Part shown: positions 23,501 through 34,849 of the stretch, piece after piece
Position numbering within the stretch: position 1 is the first letter of the stretch
How the letters are laid out: the number at the start of each line of letters is the position of its first letter
Source of the DNA: Glycine soja
Lineage: Eukaryota > Streptophyta > Magnoliopsida > Fabales > Fabaceae
Assembly (NCBI RefSeq): GCF_004193775.1
Contig: NC_041019.1
Coordinates: forward strand, 12,758,204-12,822,203
DNA: 64,000 bases
Direction: 5' to 3'
Notes under the pieces: model-generated
The model's database searches: none
Told to the model about the DNA's origin: nothing
The model's input: the letters and a program-made list of their open reading frames with translations, nothing else
Made by a program: the position numbers and the translations under genes

Positions 23501-25760
23501 ATGTAATGGTGCTTTGCTTATGTTTATTGTGTTTAGTTAGTTTTTTGTGAGTTTGGGCTTGAAGAAAGATGAGCTTGTTATGGTTAGTGAAATGGGTGTG
23601 AGTGTAGCAGATACTTAGGTGTAGGAAGGAAAAAAATCTTTTCAGTCCTATATCTCCCTAAAATCCTCTTGTTGTGCTGAAACACTCTCTCCTAACACAC
23701 TTCTCCATGAAAACCATCATTGGAGAACCTTGAATTTTTGTATTGTGCAAAAAGGGAGCTCATTTCTCCCCCCTTTAGTGGTTGTTGACTATCCCTAGGT
23801 GAGATAATTTCACCTTCTTCCTCTCTTTGAGTTTATTTTCGTTTTCTTAAAACACCCATGAAATTTCATGAAAAAGCTTGATTTTAAGGGGTTTTGACTC
23901 TATTTTTTGTTGGCTTTGGGTTTGAGTTGATACTTGTTTAGTGTGGTTGTTGTGAGATTGAAGGAAAGTTCCTTTCTTGAACCCAAAGTTCACTCCTTTT
24001 CCTCCCTTCTTCAAAGAGTCATCATCTTGGGTTTTTGTAGGTAAAGGAAGCTTAAACCATCTCTAATCTTATGTTTATGTGTGTTAGATAATTGTTTTTG
24101 GCTCCTAGAGTGTGTTTTAATTCGATGTTCATGCTTGGAAATGAAAGATTTGAGTTGGGATTCAAATTGGGATCCATTAAAGGGGATTAGACAGAAATCA
24201 AGTAGGTTGTAGACTTGTCGCATTTAAGCGAGGCTAGTGGTGTGCTTAAGTGAGGCAGGGAAGCTATCTTCTATTAGTTCATGCTTAAACAAGGTCAGGG
24301 GTGCACTTAAGTGAGAACAAGATAGTTAGCTACTATAGGTTCGTGCTTAAGCATCACTCAAGGTGCGCTTAAGTGAGACAAGGGAACCTAATTATTGTAA
24401 GTTTGTGCTTAAGCGAGGCCCGGGGTGCACTTAAGTGAGAACTAACAAAAGGGGAAATAAAGACCACACTTAAGCATAGAATAAGTCGTGCTTAAGCAAG
24501 GCTTCCCGTTAAGTTTTCTTTTGTGTATATCATTTCAATTTCAATCCTAAATGCTTCTTGAAGTGTATGTGAACCTTAAATGTGATGAATGGAGTGTATA
24601 TATCTCATTATTCTCATAGAATTCATATTCATAAAATTGGTGTTGATTATGAGAACTTGTGGTGTGAAAAGTCCCATGATGTTAGATGAACTATGTGAGA
24701 GTTCATGTTTGGTAAGAAGGACATGAATAGTGAATTGATGATGAATCGAACAAGATGTGAATGATGAATTGATGATGTGTTGAATGAGGTATGCATGATA
24801 GATTAAACTAATATAGAATGATTGAGTTATTGATGAAAAGAATTATATTGATGATGGTGAATGAATTTACGATGATGTTTGATTTGAATGGTCATAACAT
24901 ACATGCATTAAATGAATGATGTTGCATGTGAGTAGGAACGTAAGTTGTGGGTGCTAAGAAGGCTCTCAACCTAGTGTTGGATACTGTTGATGGTGGCTAA
25001 CAGGAATTGACCTATAAAATGGATGAGTGAGTGAATCTCTAGATATGTTAAGGTCTTTGCAAGCCTTACTAAGGTAAGCCAATACCTACGCTAATCCATT
25101 TTCAATAAAACTACACTTCTCTGCAGGGTTAATTCGGGCATCCCTAAATGGTCAAATCATAGAGTACAACTATGTTAAGAGATGTAATTAGGTTAATCAC
25201 TCAAGGTGAAATCTTCCGGAAGTGAAAAGTCAGTATGACATACCATTATAGATAGACATGTTCATTAATACTTGTGATTTAAGAATGATGTGTTACTTGA
25301 AGAGTCATGGAAATATTATGCTATTTGATGATGATGACAATGGTGTATAATGATTGAACCTTTATGTAATGATTGGCAAACTAATGATTATTGTGAGATG
25401 TTCTGTTATGAGAATTCTAAAACTTATGTTTTATGTATGATTTCTACATGTTATATTATATATGTGATTGGTGGAACATCCTTTAACTGTTAAGATTTAT
25501 CCCTTTTAGTATGTTTTCTTTTTCGTAAGCTTATCCTTGTATTGTTATACATCTGGTTTGTGCCTGTGATGATCATGTATCTGATGTACGTGGGGAACAG
25601 ATAGCTAGGAGGTAACCCTTTGTCTTCGGAGACTCCATGGATATGTGTATCTAGATGTGAAGATGCGTTATCGCTTTTGTTTCCTCTTTAAAAATTTATG
25701 CATAGTGAAAACCGGCTTAGAGTTTAAGTAGTTTAGCCTTATAGTGTGGTGATAGTGGTG
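23500..25760 (+). repeat. LTR-like retrotransposon-derived sequence
   Basis: Non-coding DNA with LTR texture: ATGATG-rich stretches at 24720-24920 and ACGTGGGGAACAGATAGC near 25590. The cluster of CTTAAG motifs at 24218-24510 is described separately. No matching second LTR lies in the window, so ends cannot be fixed and the class is inferred. Confidence 0.4.
24218..24510 (+). repeat. Degenerate repeats built on TGCTTAAGTGAGGC
   Basis: About ten imperfect copies of GTGCTTAAGCGAGG or GTGCACTTAAGTGAG recur every 20-50 bp. Each carries the palindrome CTTAAG. The units look like an internally expanded LTR segment. Confidence 0.75.
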
Positions 25761-25795
25761 CAACCAGCCCGTCTAATGATCCTTTACATGGGATT

Positions 25796-25954
25796 GGAGG
25801 TCCTATGACAAGGTCCAAGACTAAGAGGATGAAGCAAGCTTTGCAAGGCCTGATTCTAAAGATCAAAGAGAAAGAAGACCGATGTGAATTAAGGGTTGCA
25901 CCTAAGTGGGTCGCTCTCCGACAAATTCATGAAGATGCCTTGAGGCCAACTTGA
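25796..25954 (+). pseudogene. C-terminal tail of a Ty3 polyprotein
   Basis: An open 52-codon stretch reads GGPMTRSKTKRMKQALQGLI and ends in TGA at 25952-25954. The GPMTRSKTK motif is typical of the extreme C-terminus of Ty3-type polyproteins in legumes, just before the 3' LTR. No upstream pol domain is attached, so this is a fragment. Confidence 0.65.
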
Positions 25955-25959
25955 AGAAT

Positions 25960-26431
25960 CACTTTGGGAAGCCCAATTTACAAGACAAGAAGCATCCACG
26001 GGCTAAGTTGATCAATTTTGGTGAACTATTAATATTGGGCTCATTAGATAATAATTAAGCCCAACATAATTGACTTTTAGAATAAAATTTATTTTCATTT
26101 TTTAATTGTATTTCAGGCCTATTTTGTTGTTCTTATAATGGGCTACCTTTTTATTTTTATTTTTAAGTCTTTTAATTATTAGACTAGTTATTGGGCCTTG
26201 GGCCTAATTTAGGGTTATTAGTATGAGTTATAAATAAACTTCTTAAACACTTTGTGAGGGCTTTTCCCTTGTTTTTGGGCTAAGAACTAATAGTGTTGGT
26301 TCTATCGGCAGGTCGTGGTTAGGGTCACACTCCTTTTGATAACTTTGATTCTACTAGTAGGTCACGGTTAAGGTCAAGTTCCTTTCTTTTTATACCTTGT
26401 TTTCAAGATGATCCTAAGTGGTCTCTTATCA
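25960..26431 (+). repeat. LTR serving as 5' LTR of the Ty3 element (left edge approximate)
   Basis: Lies between a pol C-terminal tail and a primer-binding site. It has a TATA box (TATAAATAA, 26229-26237), CCTTGGGCCTAATTTAGGG upstream of it, and ends TCTTATCA at 26431. The start base and a partner LTR could not be identified. Confidence 0.6.
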
Positions 26432-26433
26432 TT

Positions 26434-26445
26434 TGGTATTAGAGC
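26434..26445 (+). other. Primer-binding site of the Ty3 element
   Basis: TGGTATTAGAGC differs from the initiator Met-tRNA complement by one C-to-T change and continues TTCGG as in other plant elements. Confidence 0.85.
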
Positions 26446-27242
26446 TTCGGTTCTTGAATTAAGTGTTATCTATCCTTGTATTTTCTTTCTTCTTCTATGT
26501 TTCCTCCTTTGTTTGTTTTTTTTTTCTATTGTTCAACTCTATATTATTTTTCATTTTCCGTTGTTCTATTTCTTTGAGTCTATCTTTCTTTTTTGAACTT
26601 TATCTAGTGTCAATATCCTTTTGCCTTTTTTATATTTACTATCAAAACTTTGTGCAAAAAAGTAGAAAAAAAAAATCCAATTTTCAAATTTGGAGCCAAA
26701 ATTCTATTACAATCCATATTTGGATAATTAAAGTTGGAAAAATTTTGTTAGAATCCATATTTGGATGATTAAAGTTGTTGGAATCTAAATTTGATTTTCA
26801 AATTTGGAACCAAAATTCTAGTACAGTCTAGATTTGGATCTGCCCAATCATATATTTCCATTCAAATTTAAATTTCGTGCAAAAAAACGTGAAAAAAAAT
26901 TTGGGCAGTTTTTACATTTGTTTTCAAGTTGAAAAAAAAATATTTTCTTAAATCCCTTGTTCCTTGTTCGTTGTTTGTTCTTTTTCACTAAGTTATCATT
27001 GATTTCTTGTTGTGTCTTGTCGTGTATAACCAACCCCAAAGGTTCTTACTTAAGAGCTCACAAGGAGAAGTTGAATGGTAAAAGACAAGAATGGTGAGAC
27101 TATTAAAGGGAAAAAGACAAAAAGAGTGAAACACGAGTGAAATAAATTATTGAGTGTAAACACGTGAGAGAGTGTTTGTGTGAGGATATTTATTTGTCCA
27201 TTTACAATCACTTCTAACACAATTATTGCAGCAAATTTAATC

Positions 27243-28175
27243 ATGAGTGAAGAAGAAGGAGTGGATCTCAAGTTTTTTTTGTTAAAGTTGTTAATGAACA
27301 ATTTCAAGTTTTAAACTTGAGATTGGATAGTTTGCAATCTCCATTTCGATCTAGAAGTCATAGACAATCAACTTCAAAAGAAGAGGAGGAAGAGGAGTAT
27401 TCAGATGCAAGAAGTTATGGAAGAAGGCGAAGAGGCAAACCAAGAAGAGATAGTCATTTAGGGACATTAAGATGACAATCCCTACATTTCAAGGTAAAAA
27501 TGATCCTGGATTGTATTTGGAGTGGGGGAGAAAGGTTAAACATGTGTTTGTTTGCCATAATTATTCTGAGGAGAAAAAGGTAAAACTAGTTGTTGTTGAA
27601 TTCATCGATTATGCTTGTATTTGGTGGGATCAACTTATGACTATTAGGTGCAGGAATGGTGAAAGGCCTATTAGTAGATGGGAGGAGATGAAGACTGTCA
27701 TGAGAAAGAGATTTGTATCCAACCACTATCATAGGTATTTGCATAGAAAATTGAAAACTCTAACTCAATGTTCCATGAGTGTGGAGGACTACTACAAGGA
27801 GATGGAAATAGCCATGATTAGAACCAAGGTTGAAGACCATGAGGCAACTATGGCAATATTCATTGGAGGTCTAAAGAAGGAGATGACCGATGTGGTAGAA
27901 TTACAACATTAGGTGGAGATGGAGGACTTCTTGCATAAATTTATTCAAGTGGAGAGGCAATTGAAAGCTAAGAGTACTTCCAAATTTGCTTCCACTTCTT
28001 CATGGAAATCAAATTGGCAAAACAACAAATATGTGACAAAGTCAAAAAATGAAACTAAGTCCAAAAATTCATTTGTTGCAGCTAAAGGTAAAATGAAAAT
28101 TAATTCATCTTCTAGATCTTGTGATATCAAATTTTTAAGGTGTTGAAGAGTTGGACATATTGCTTCTCAATGTTC
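27243..28175 (+). pseudogene. Ty3 gag pseudogene
   Basis: Begins ATG at 27243 (MSEEEGVDLK), shifts frame in a T-run near 27275, and continues as an acidic/Arg-rich linker that stops at TGA 27472-27474. The next frame (27472-27912) holds the capsid core: [20 protein letters not shown], then YACIWWDQL. After a TAG at 27910-27912 there is a Lys/Ser-rich segment and a damaged zinc knuckle with an internal TGA at 28144, followed by RVGHIASQCSNK. It has at least three lesions. Confidence 0.9.
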
Positions 28176-28188
28176 AAATAAAAGAGCC

Positions 28189-28725
28189 ATGATATTGTTG
28201 GATAATGGAGAAATAGATAGTGAGAGCTCAAGCGATGATGAAATGCCACCATTGGAGGATTACAGTGATGTTGATGTTGTTGAACCTGTAAATGGGGATG
28301 TGCTTGTTACTAGGCATCCTCTTAACATGCAGCCTAAGGTAGGAGGTGATGAGGAGCAACATGAGCATATTTTTCATACAAGATGTCACATAAAAGACAA
28401 GGTATGAAACTTGGCCATTGATAGTGAGAGTTGTACTAATGTTGCTAGCACCTTGTTGGTTGAGAAATTGGGGTTGCCTACATTAAAGCACCCTAATCCA
28501 TATAGACTTCAGTGGATAAATGATTGTGGAGACATAAGGGTGACCAAGCAAGTGTTGGTTTCTTTTTCCATTGGTAAATACAAGGATGAAGTTCTGTGTG
28601 ATGTGGTTCGTATGCATGATGGGCATATACTTCTAGGGCGTCCATGGAAATTTGATAGAAAGGTTAACATGATGGTTACAAACATAGATATGCTCTTGTT
28701 TGGAACAATCACACCATTGTGTTAA
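28189..28725 (+). pseudogene. Ty3 aspartic protease remnant
   Basis: An acidic linker (SESSSDDEMPPLEDYSDVDV) precedes the retropepsin-like domain. The active-site region reads LAIDSESCTNVAS, so the usual Asp-Gly/Ser-Gly arrangement is altered. The C-terminal HILLGRPWKFDRKV flap/fold motif is intact. A TGA at 28405-28407 splits linker and domain. Confidence 0.85.
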
Positions 28726-28749
28726 CACCTCTCTAACCCACTGAGGTCT

Positions 28750-29763
28750 ATGTCGATGAAATTAGAATTGTAAGAGAGTGTAAGTTAAGAGAAGAACAAT
28801 TAAGCATTAAAGAAAAAGAGAGAAAATAAAAGAAAAATGAGAGTGAGCAAAAGAAAGAAAAAAACAAAAAAGAAAACAAAGAAGAAAAAAAAAGAAAGTG
28901 ATGGCATTTGCAAAGAAAAGAGAGGTTGAGAGCGCATTGATGGCTAGAGAGCAGCTATTTGTAATCATGTGCTAGGATGTTTATTTTACTAACGACTTTA
29001 ACTCTTCTTTGCCTTGTGAGGTTGTTTCCTTGTTGCAAGAATTTGGTGACGTTTTTTCAGAAGAAATTCCATATGGATTACCTCTTTCAAGAGGTATTAA
29101 GCATCAAATTGACTTTATTCCTGGTGCTTCACTTCCAAAAGAGGCTAGCCTATAGGTCAAGTCCAGAATAAGCAAAGGAGATTCAAAGGCAAGTTGATGA
29201 GTTCCTGCAAAAGGGATTTCTAAAGGAAAGTCTTAGCCCGTGTTCCGTTGATCTTGGTTCCAAAGAAAGACGGGACATGGCGCATGTGTACAGGCTATCG
29301 AGCCATCAATAAAATCATTGTAAAGTATAGATATCCTATCCCTAGATTGGACGATATGCTTGATGAATTGCATGGTTCGTGTGTGTTTGCTAAAATAGAT
29401 TTGAAAAGCGGATACTATCAAATCCACATGAAAGAAGGTGATGAATGGAAAACAGCTTTTAAAACAAAATATGGTTTATATGAGTGGTTGGTGATGTCAT
29501 TTGGTTTAACTAATGCACCCAGTACCTTCATGTGGTTAGTGAACCATGTTTTGCATGCTTTCATTGGAAAATTTATTATGGTGTTTTTTGATAACATTTT
29601 GATCTATAGCAAAACATTAGAGGGACATGTTGATTATTTACATGTTATTTTTAATGTTTTGAGAGAAAATAAATTGTATGTCAATCTTAGAAAGTGTTCT
29701 TTTTGCCATGAATCTTTTGTGTTCTTGGGTTTTGTCATTAACTCAAAAGGAATAAGTGTGGAT
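28750..29763 (+). pseudogene. Ty3 reverse transcriptase, first part
   Basis: After a Lys/Glu-rich linker, out-of-frame RT start sequence appears at 28970-29250, including GDVFSEEIPYGLPLSRGIKH in a shifted reading. The open frame from 29248 then gives [33 protein letters not shown] and [13 protein letters not shown]. The catalytic box reads FFDN instead of the family YxDD type, so its last Asp is lost and the enzyme would be inactive. The frame ends at [13 protein letters not shown], where the solo LTR is inserted. Confidence 0.92.
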
Positions 29764-32700
29764 TGTGGAAGCAATGACTTCCAAGATTATTTTGATGATG
29801 CCAAAGAATCAAGAGTTAAGAAGGTTTCAAAGAATCAGGAGTCAAAAAGCTTCAAGAATCAAGTTTCAAAGAATCAAGATTCAAGAATAATCAAGTTTCA
29901 AGATTCAATCAAGTTTCAAGAATCAAGATTCAAGAATAATCAAGATCAAGATTCAAGACTCAAGATTCAAGAATCAAGAGAAGACTCAATCACGATAAGT
30001 ATTAAAAAAATGTTTTTCAAAACATTGAGTAGCACAAGAATTTTTCACAAAATCTTTTACCAAAGAGTTTTACTCTCTGATAATCAATTACCAGAAGGTA
30101 ATAATTGATTACAGTAGCCAGCATTATTTTCAAAACTGATTTACAAAGCTGTAATCGATTACCATAATCATGTAATCGATTACCAATGTTTTAAAACGTT
30201 AGATTTCAAATTTCAAGAGTCACAACTTGTGATAAAACATTTTCAAACCATTTCAAACTTGTGTAATCGATTACACAATACTTGTAATCGATTACCAGAG
30301 TTTCTAAACATTTTGATTTTCAAAATTTAAACATGAAGAGTCACATCTGTTGATGTGTAATCGATTAAACCTTGATGGTAATCAATTACCAGTGACTGAT
30401 TTCGAAAAATAAATTTCCAAAAGTCACAATTCTTAAAGTGACTTGTTTCTGAAGATTTTTTGAAAAGTCACAACTTTTTAAGTGACTAGTTTTCAAAAGA
30501 GTCACAATTTTTAATGTTGGATCAAGTGGCCTCGGAATAATTAAGAAGGGGGGGTTGAATTAATTATCAATGTACCTTGACTAATTAAAACTTATCCTTC
30601 TTAATGTTACTAGATTTAATTAGGCTTTACTACTAAGTTATGTAACTTAAACAAAAGTAAAGCGTAAAAGTAAAGTGCACAGCGGAAATTAAAAAGTGTA
30701 GGGAAGAATAAAACAAACACAAGAATTTTATACTGGTTCGTCAACAACCCGTGCCTACATCCAGTCCCCAAGCAACCTGTGGTTCTTGAGATTTCTTTCA
30801 ACCTTGTAAAAAACCTTTACAAGCAAAGATCCACAAGGGATGTACCCTCCCTTGTTCTCTTTGAACAACCAAGTGGATGTACCCTCCACTTGAACTGATC
30901 CACAAGAGATGTACCCTCTCTTGTTCTTTGTTACAACAACCCGAGTAGATGTACCCTCTACTTGTACCACAAAGGATGTACCCACCAATGTGTTAAGACA
31001 AAGTTCTCAGGCGGTTAGTCCTTTGAAACTTTGTAAAGGGGAAACAAAAGATATCTCAAGCGGTTAGTCCTTTGAAATCTTTTGTTTAAGGGAAAGGGAA
31101 GAATCAAAAGAATTCTCAGACTATGTCTTTTTGAATTCTTTGAAAAGGGAGAAGGGAGACACAAAAGAATTCAGGCGGTTAATCCTTTGTTCTTTTTGGA
31201 AAGGGGAGAAGAGAGACACAAAAAGAATTCAGACGATTAGTCCTTGTTGAATTCTTTTTGGAAAAGGGAGAAGAAGAAAGATGAGAAGCAAAGGTTTCAA
31301 GATTTCTCAAAAGTTGTTCAAGAAATTCTAAAAGTTGTAAGTGTTATAGAAATGCAAGTCAAGGTCTTGCTTTTATAGACTCTTCATGTCTGGTCAAGAA
31401 AACCATTGGAAGAGTAATAACCTTGAGAAAATCTTTGAGAAAACCATTGGAAGAGTTACATCTCTTGACTTTTCATTCAGAACTTTTCACTGGTAATCGA
31501 TTACCATAACCATGTAATCGATTACACAAAGCATTTTATGAAAAGATGTGACTCTTCACAATTGAATTTGAATTTCAACGTTCAGATACACTGGTAATCG
31601 ATTACCAATATATTGTAATCGATTACACCATTTAAAAAACATTTGGAACGTTGCAAATTCAGTTAAAAGCTTTTGAAATCAATCTTTACCACTGGTAATC
31701 AATTACAGGTAATTGGTAATCGATTACCAGAGAGTAAATACTCTGGCAACTTAGAAAAATTTGGAAAAACTTTTCTTGTAAAACAAAATTGTGCTATGTT
31801 TGATTTTTGAAAAATCTTTTTCAATACTTCCCTTGTGAAGTCTTGACTTGTTGTTTTTTGGTTTCTTCTTTTGAATCTTGAATTCATCTTCTCTTAAAAC
31901 TTGATTCTTCTTGATGTCTTTTCTTTAATTTTGATCTTGAACTTGTTGACTCAATCTTGACATCATTCTTTTGGGCTTTTTGTCATCATCAAAACTACTT
32001 GAATCATACTTGATTCATCATCATGAAGTTTGCTTCTACATTTAAAAGGTGACTAGTTTTAAAGAAATTGCCAAGAGTCACAAACTTTAACTTGAGTCAT
32101 CAAATGATTATAAATATGTGACCATGGCATGAGTTTCCATAACATTTGTTTTTTACAGAACTTTCTGATTCATTTCTCTTCATCTTTCAAAAAGTTTTTG
32201 TTCAATACTTTCTCTTTCAAGAAATGTTCATTGACCAAAAACTTGTGCTATTCTTCTTCTTCATTCACTTCTCCCTCTTGCCAAAAGAATCGAAGGACTA
32301 ACCGCTTGAGTTCTTTTATGTCTCCTTTCTCCCTCTTCCAAGAGAATTCAAAGGACTAATCGCCTGAGAATTCTTTTGATTCTTCCCTTCCCCTTAAACA
32401 AAAGATTTCAAAGGACTAACCGCCTGAGACATCTTTTGTTTCCCCTTACAAAGATTCAAAGGACTAACCGCCTGAGAATTCTTTGTCTTAACACATTGGA
32501 GGGTACATCCTTTGTGGTACAAGTAGAGGGTACATCTACTTGGGTTGTTATACTGAGAACAAGAGAGGGTACATCTCTTGTGGATCAGTTCAAGTGGAGG
32601 GTACATCCACTTGGTTGTTCAAAGAGAACAATGGAGAGTACATCCCTTGTGGATCTTTGGCTTGTAAAGGATTTTACAAGGTTAAAGAAATCTCAAGAAC

Positions 32701-32988
32701 CAATGATTGCTTGGGGACTGGATGTAGGCACAGGTTGTTGCCGAACCAGTATAAATCTTGTGTTTGTCTTCTTCTTCCTTACACTCTTTAATTTCCGCTG
32801 TGTACTTTTAATTGACACTTTTACTTTTGGTTAAGTTATTGTTTCTGTTCTTTACTTTCTTAACTTAGTAGTAAAAGCCTAATTGAATCTAGTAATTAAG
32901 AAGAATAATTTTTAATTATTCAAGATACATTAATAATTAATTTAACCCCCCCCCCTTCTTAATTATTCTGAGGCCACTTGATCCAACA
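29764..32988 (+). mobile_element. SIRE-like solo LTR A, interrupted by solo LTR B
   Basis: Starts TGTGGAAGCAATGACTTCC and ends CACTTGATCCAACA, related to the LTR ends of the element at 12145. The target duplication TGGAT is perfect (29759-29763 and 32989-32993), and the Ty3 reading frame resumes exactly after it. The shared LTR end GGACTGGATGTAGGCAC followed by a TATAAAT-type promoter (32749-32756) supports the same family. No primer site or internal genes remain, so it is a solo LTR left by LTR-LTR recombination. Without B it is about 1.69 kb. Confidence 0.92.
30515..32040 (-). mobile_element. SIRE-like solo LTR B, inverted inside A
   Basis: 1,526 bp, starting TGTTGGATCAAGTGGCCTC on the plus strand (reverse of the LTR end) and ending GAAGTTTGCTTCTACA (reverse of the LTR start). 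The target duplication TTTAA is perfect (30510-30514 and 32041-32045). Its minus strand carries three palindrome pairs (31493/31514, 31594/31615, 31695/31716). A and B together form a large inverted repeat. Confidence 0.93.
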
Positions 32989-33600
32989 TGGATGAAGAAA
33001 AGGTAAAGGCAATTAGGGAATGACCTGCACTTGAGAATGCAAATGAGGTAAGAAGTTTTCATTGTTTAGCAAGTTTTTATAGAAGATTTGTGAAGAACTT
33101 TAGTTCACTTGGTGCACCTTTAAATGAACTTGTCAAAAAGAATGTGGTATTCAAGTGGATTGATGTGCACAAATAAGCTTTTAATTTATTGAAAGATAAG
33201 TTGACCAATGCACCTTTGCTTTGTTTTCCTATTTTTGATAAAACTTTTGAAATTGAATGTGATGCTTCTGGTGTTGGAATAGGGGTTGTACTGATGCAGG
33301 ACTCTAAACTAGTTACATACTTTAGTGAAAGGCTTCATGGGGCAGCTTTGAATTATTCCACGTATGACAAAGAGTTGTACACTTTGGTAAGAGCTTTGTA
33401 GACATGGTAACACTATTTGTGGCCTAGGGAATTCATAATTCATTATGACCATCAAAGTTTGAAGTTTATAAAGTCTCAAGGTAAGCTTTAAAAGAGACAT
33501 GCCAAGTGGTTGGAATTAATCGAGATGTTTCCTTATGTGATCAAGTACAAGAATGGTAAGGAAAACATAGTGGCTGATGCTTTGTCCAGAAGGTACGCTT
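32989..33600 (+). pseudogene. Ty3 RNase H remnant
   Basis: Resumes as MDEEKVKAIRE, then FYRRFVKNFSSLGAPLNELV (RT connection) and the RNase H core [20 protein letters not shown], ending [11 protein letters not shown]. Stops at 33021, 33174, 33399 and 33489 break the frame. The first catalytic Asp of RNase H is present in ECDASG. Confidence 0.9.
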
Positions 33601-34625
33601 TGCTTACTTCTTTGCAAAGTAAATTGCTTGGTTTTGAGTTTGTGAAGGACTTGTATGCTACTGATTCTGACTTTGGCAAAGTATGTGATTCTTGTTCTAA
33701 ACATGCTTTTGGGAATTATTATAGACATGATGGTTTCTTGTTTCAGAAAAATACATTATGTGTGCCTGTGTGTTCCTTGCATGAAATGTTAGTTAGAGAA
33801 TGCCATGGTGGTAGAATGATGAGACATTTTGGTGTGAAAAAAGACTTTGGGAATTCTACATGAGCATTTTTATTGGCCTAGCATGAAGCATGATGTGCAA
33901 TTTGTTTGTGACAAGTGCATAACATGTAAACAAGCAAAATCTAAAGTCATGCCCCATGGTTTCTATACACCTTTTCTTGTGCCTAATCACCCTTGGACTG
34001 ATGTTTCAATGGATTTTGTGTTAGGAATACCTCAGTCTCAAGGTGGTAAAGATAGTATATTTGTTGTTGTTGATAGGTTTAGTAAAATGGTGCATTCCAT
34101 TGCATGTTCCAAAACTAATGATGCAACACATATTGCTGAACTTTTCTTTGAAGAAGTAGTGCGATTGCATGGATTGCCAAGAACAATAGTAAGTGATAAA
34201 GATGTGAAGTTCCTAAGTCATTTTTGGAAAACTTTGTGGATAAGCTTGGAACAAAACTCTTGTTTTCCACTGTTGCACATCCTCAAACGGATGGACAAAC
34301 TGAAGTTGTAAATAGGACACTTACCTCCTTGTTGCGTGCTATAATTCAAAAGAATTTGAAAAACTGGGAGAATTGCTTGTCACATGTTGAGTTTGCTTAT
34401 AATAGGTCTGTTCATTCTACTACTTCTTATTTTCCTTACGAAGTTATGTATGGCTTTAATCCTTTCACACCTTTGGATATCTTACCTTTGCTTTCTAATG
34501 AGTATGATAATTTTGATGGCAAGAAAAAGGAAAATTCTATCAAAGAGTTGCATGCAAATGTTCGAGCCAACATTGAGAAGAAGAATGAAGAATATGCAAA
34601 GAGGGCTCAATTCCAACAGCCTTGA
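33601..34625 (+). pseudogene. Ty3 integrase remnant, truncated
   Basis: The zinc-binding HHCC region lies in [20 protein letters not shown] with CKQAKSK following. The core has [12 protein letters not shown] and IVSDKDVKF, giving the first two catalytic Asp residues. After a frameshift near 34230 the frame gives [15 protein letters not shown] with the final Glu. It stops at RAQFQQP just before pararetroviral sequence starts; the C-terminal domain is missing. Confidence 0.9.
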
Positions 34626-34849
34626 TTTATAGGATTCAGTATAAGGTCATGAACACATGTGCATCCCGTGTCCTTCTCAAACCACAAAAAGGAGAAACGA
34701 CTTTTTTTATCACTGATATGACAAAGGTCAATGATTCTCTTCCTAGAACAATTAAATGGGATGAGGTAACTCTTCCTCAAAAATGGGTCATGGATAAGGC
34801 TACAACTTCAATCCACAGACTTACCCCTTCCATAGAGCAAATCAAATAG
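34626..34849 (+). pseudogene. Pararetroviral movement protein, C-terminal fragment
   Basis: The open stretch IYRIQYKVMNTCASRVLLKP, then NDSLPRTIKWDEVTLPQKW, resembles the C-terminal part of caulimovirid movement proteins, which form plasmodesmal tubules. It joins the truncated Ty3 integrase at 34621-34630 without a visible target duplication. It ends in TAG at 34847-34849. Confidence 0.7.

Larger units (their letters stand above)
26434..34625 (+). mobile_element. Ty3 (gypsy) retrotransposon, decayed and 3'-truncated
   Basis: Domain order on the plus strand is gag, protease, RT, RNase H, integrase, which defines Ty3. The element is cut between RT and RNase H by a 3.2-kb solo-LTR nest (29764-32988). 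It ends abruptly inside the integrase C-terminus at about 34625, where pararetroviral sequence begins; no 3' LTR is present. Stops and frameshifts occur in every domain. About 1 kb of untranslated leader separates the primer site from gag. Confidence 0.9.

Noticed and set aside
25209..25222. Isolated CTTCCGGAAG site
   Set aside because: It is a single occurrence far from the MULE, with no inverted ends nearby, so it is not evidence of another element.
26408..26768. Phe-rich plus-strand frames near the Ty3 primer site
   Set aside because: They are T-rich leader sequence between the primer site and gag, not a membrane protein gene.
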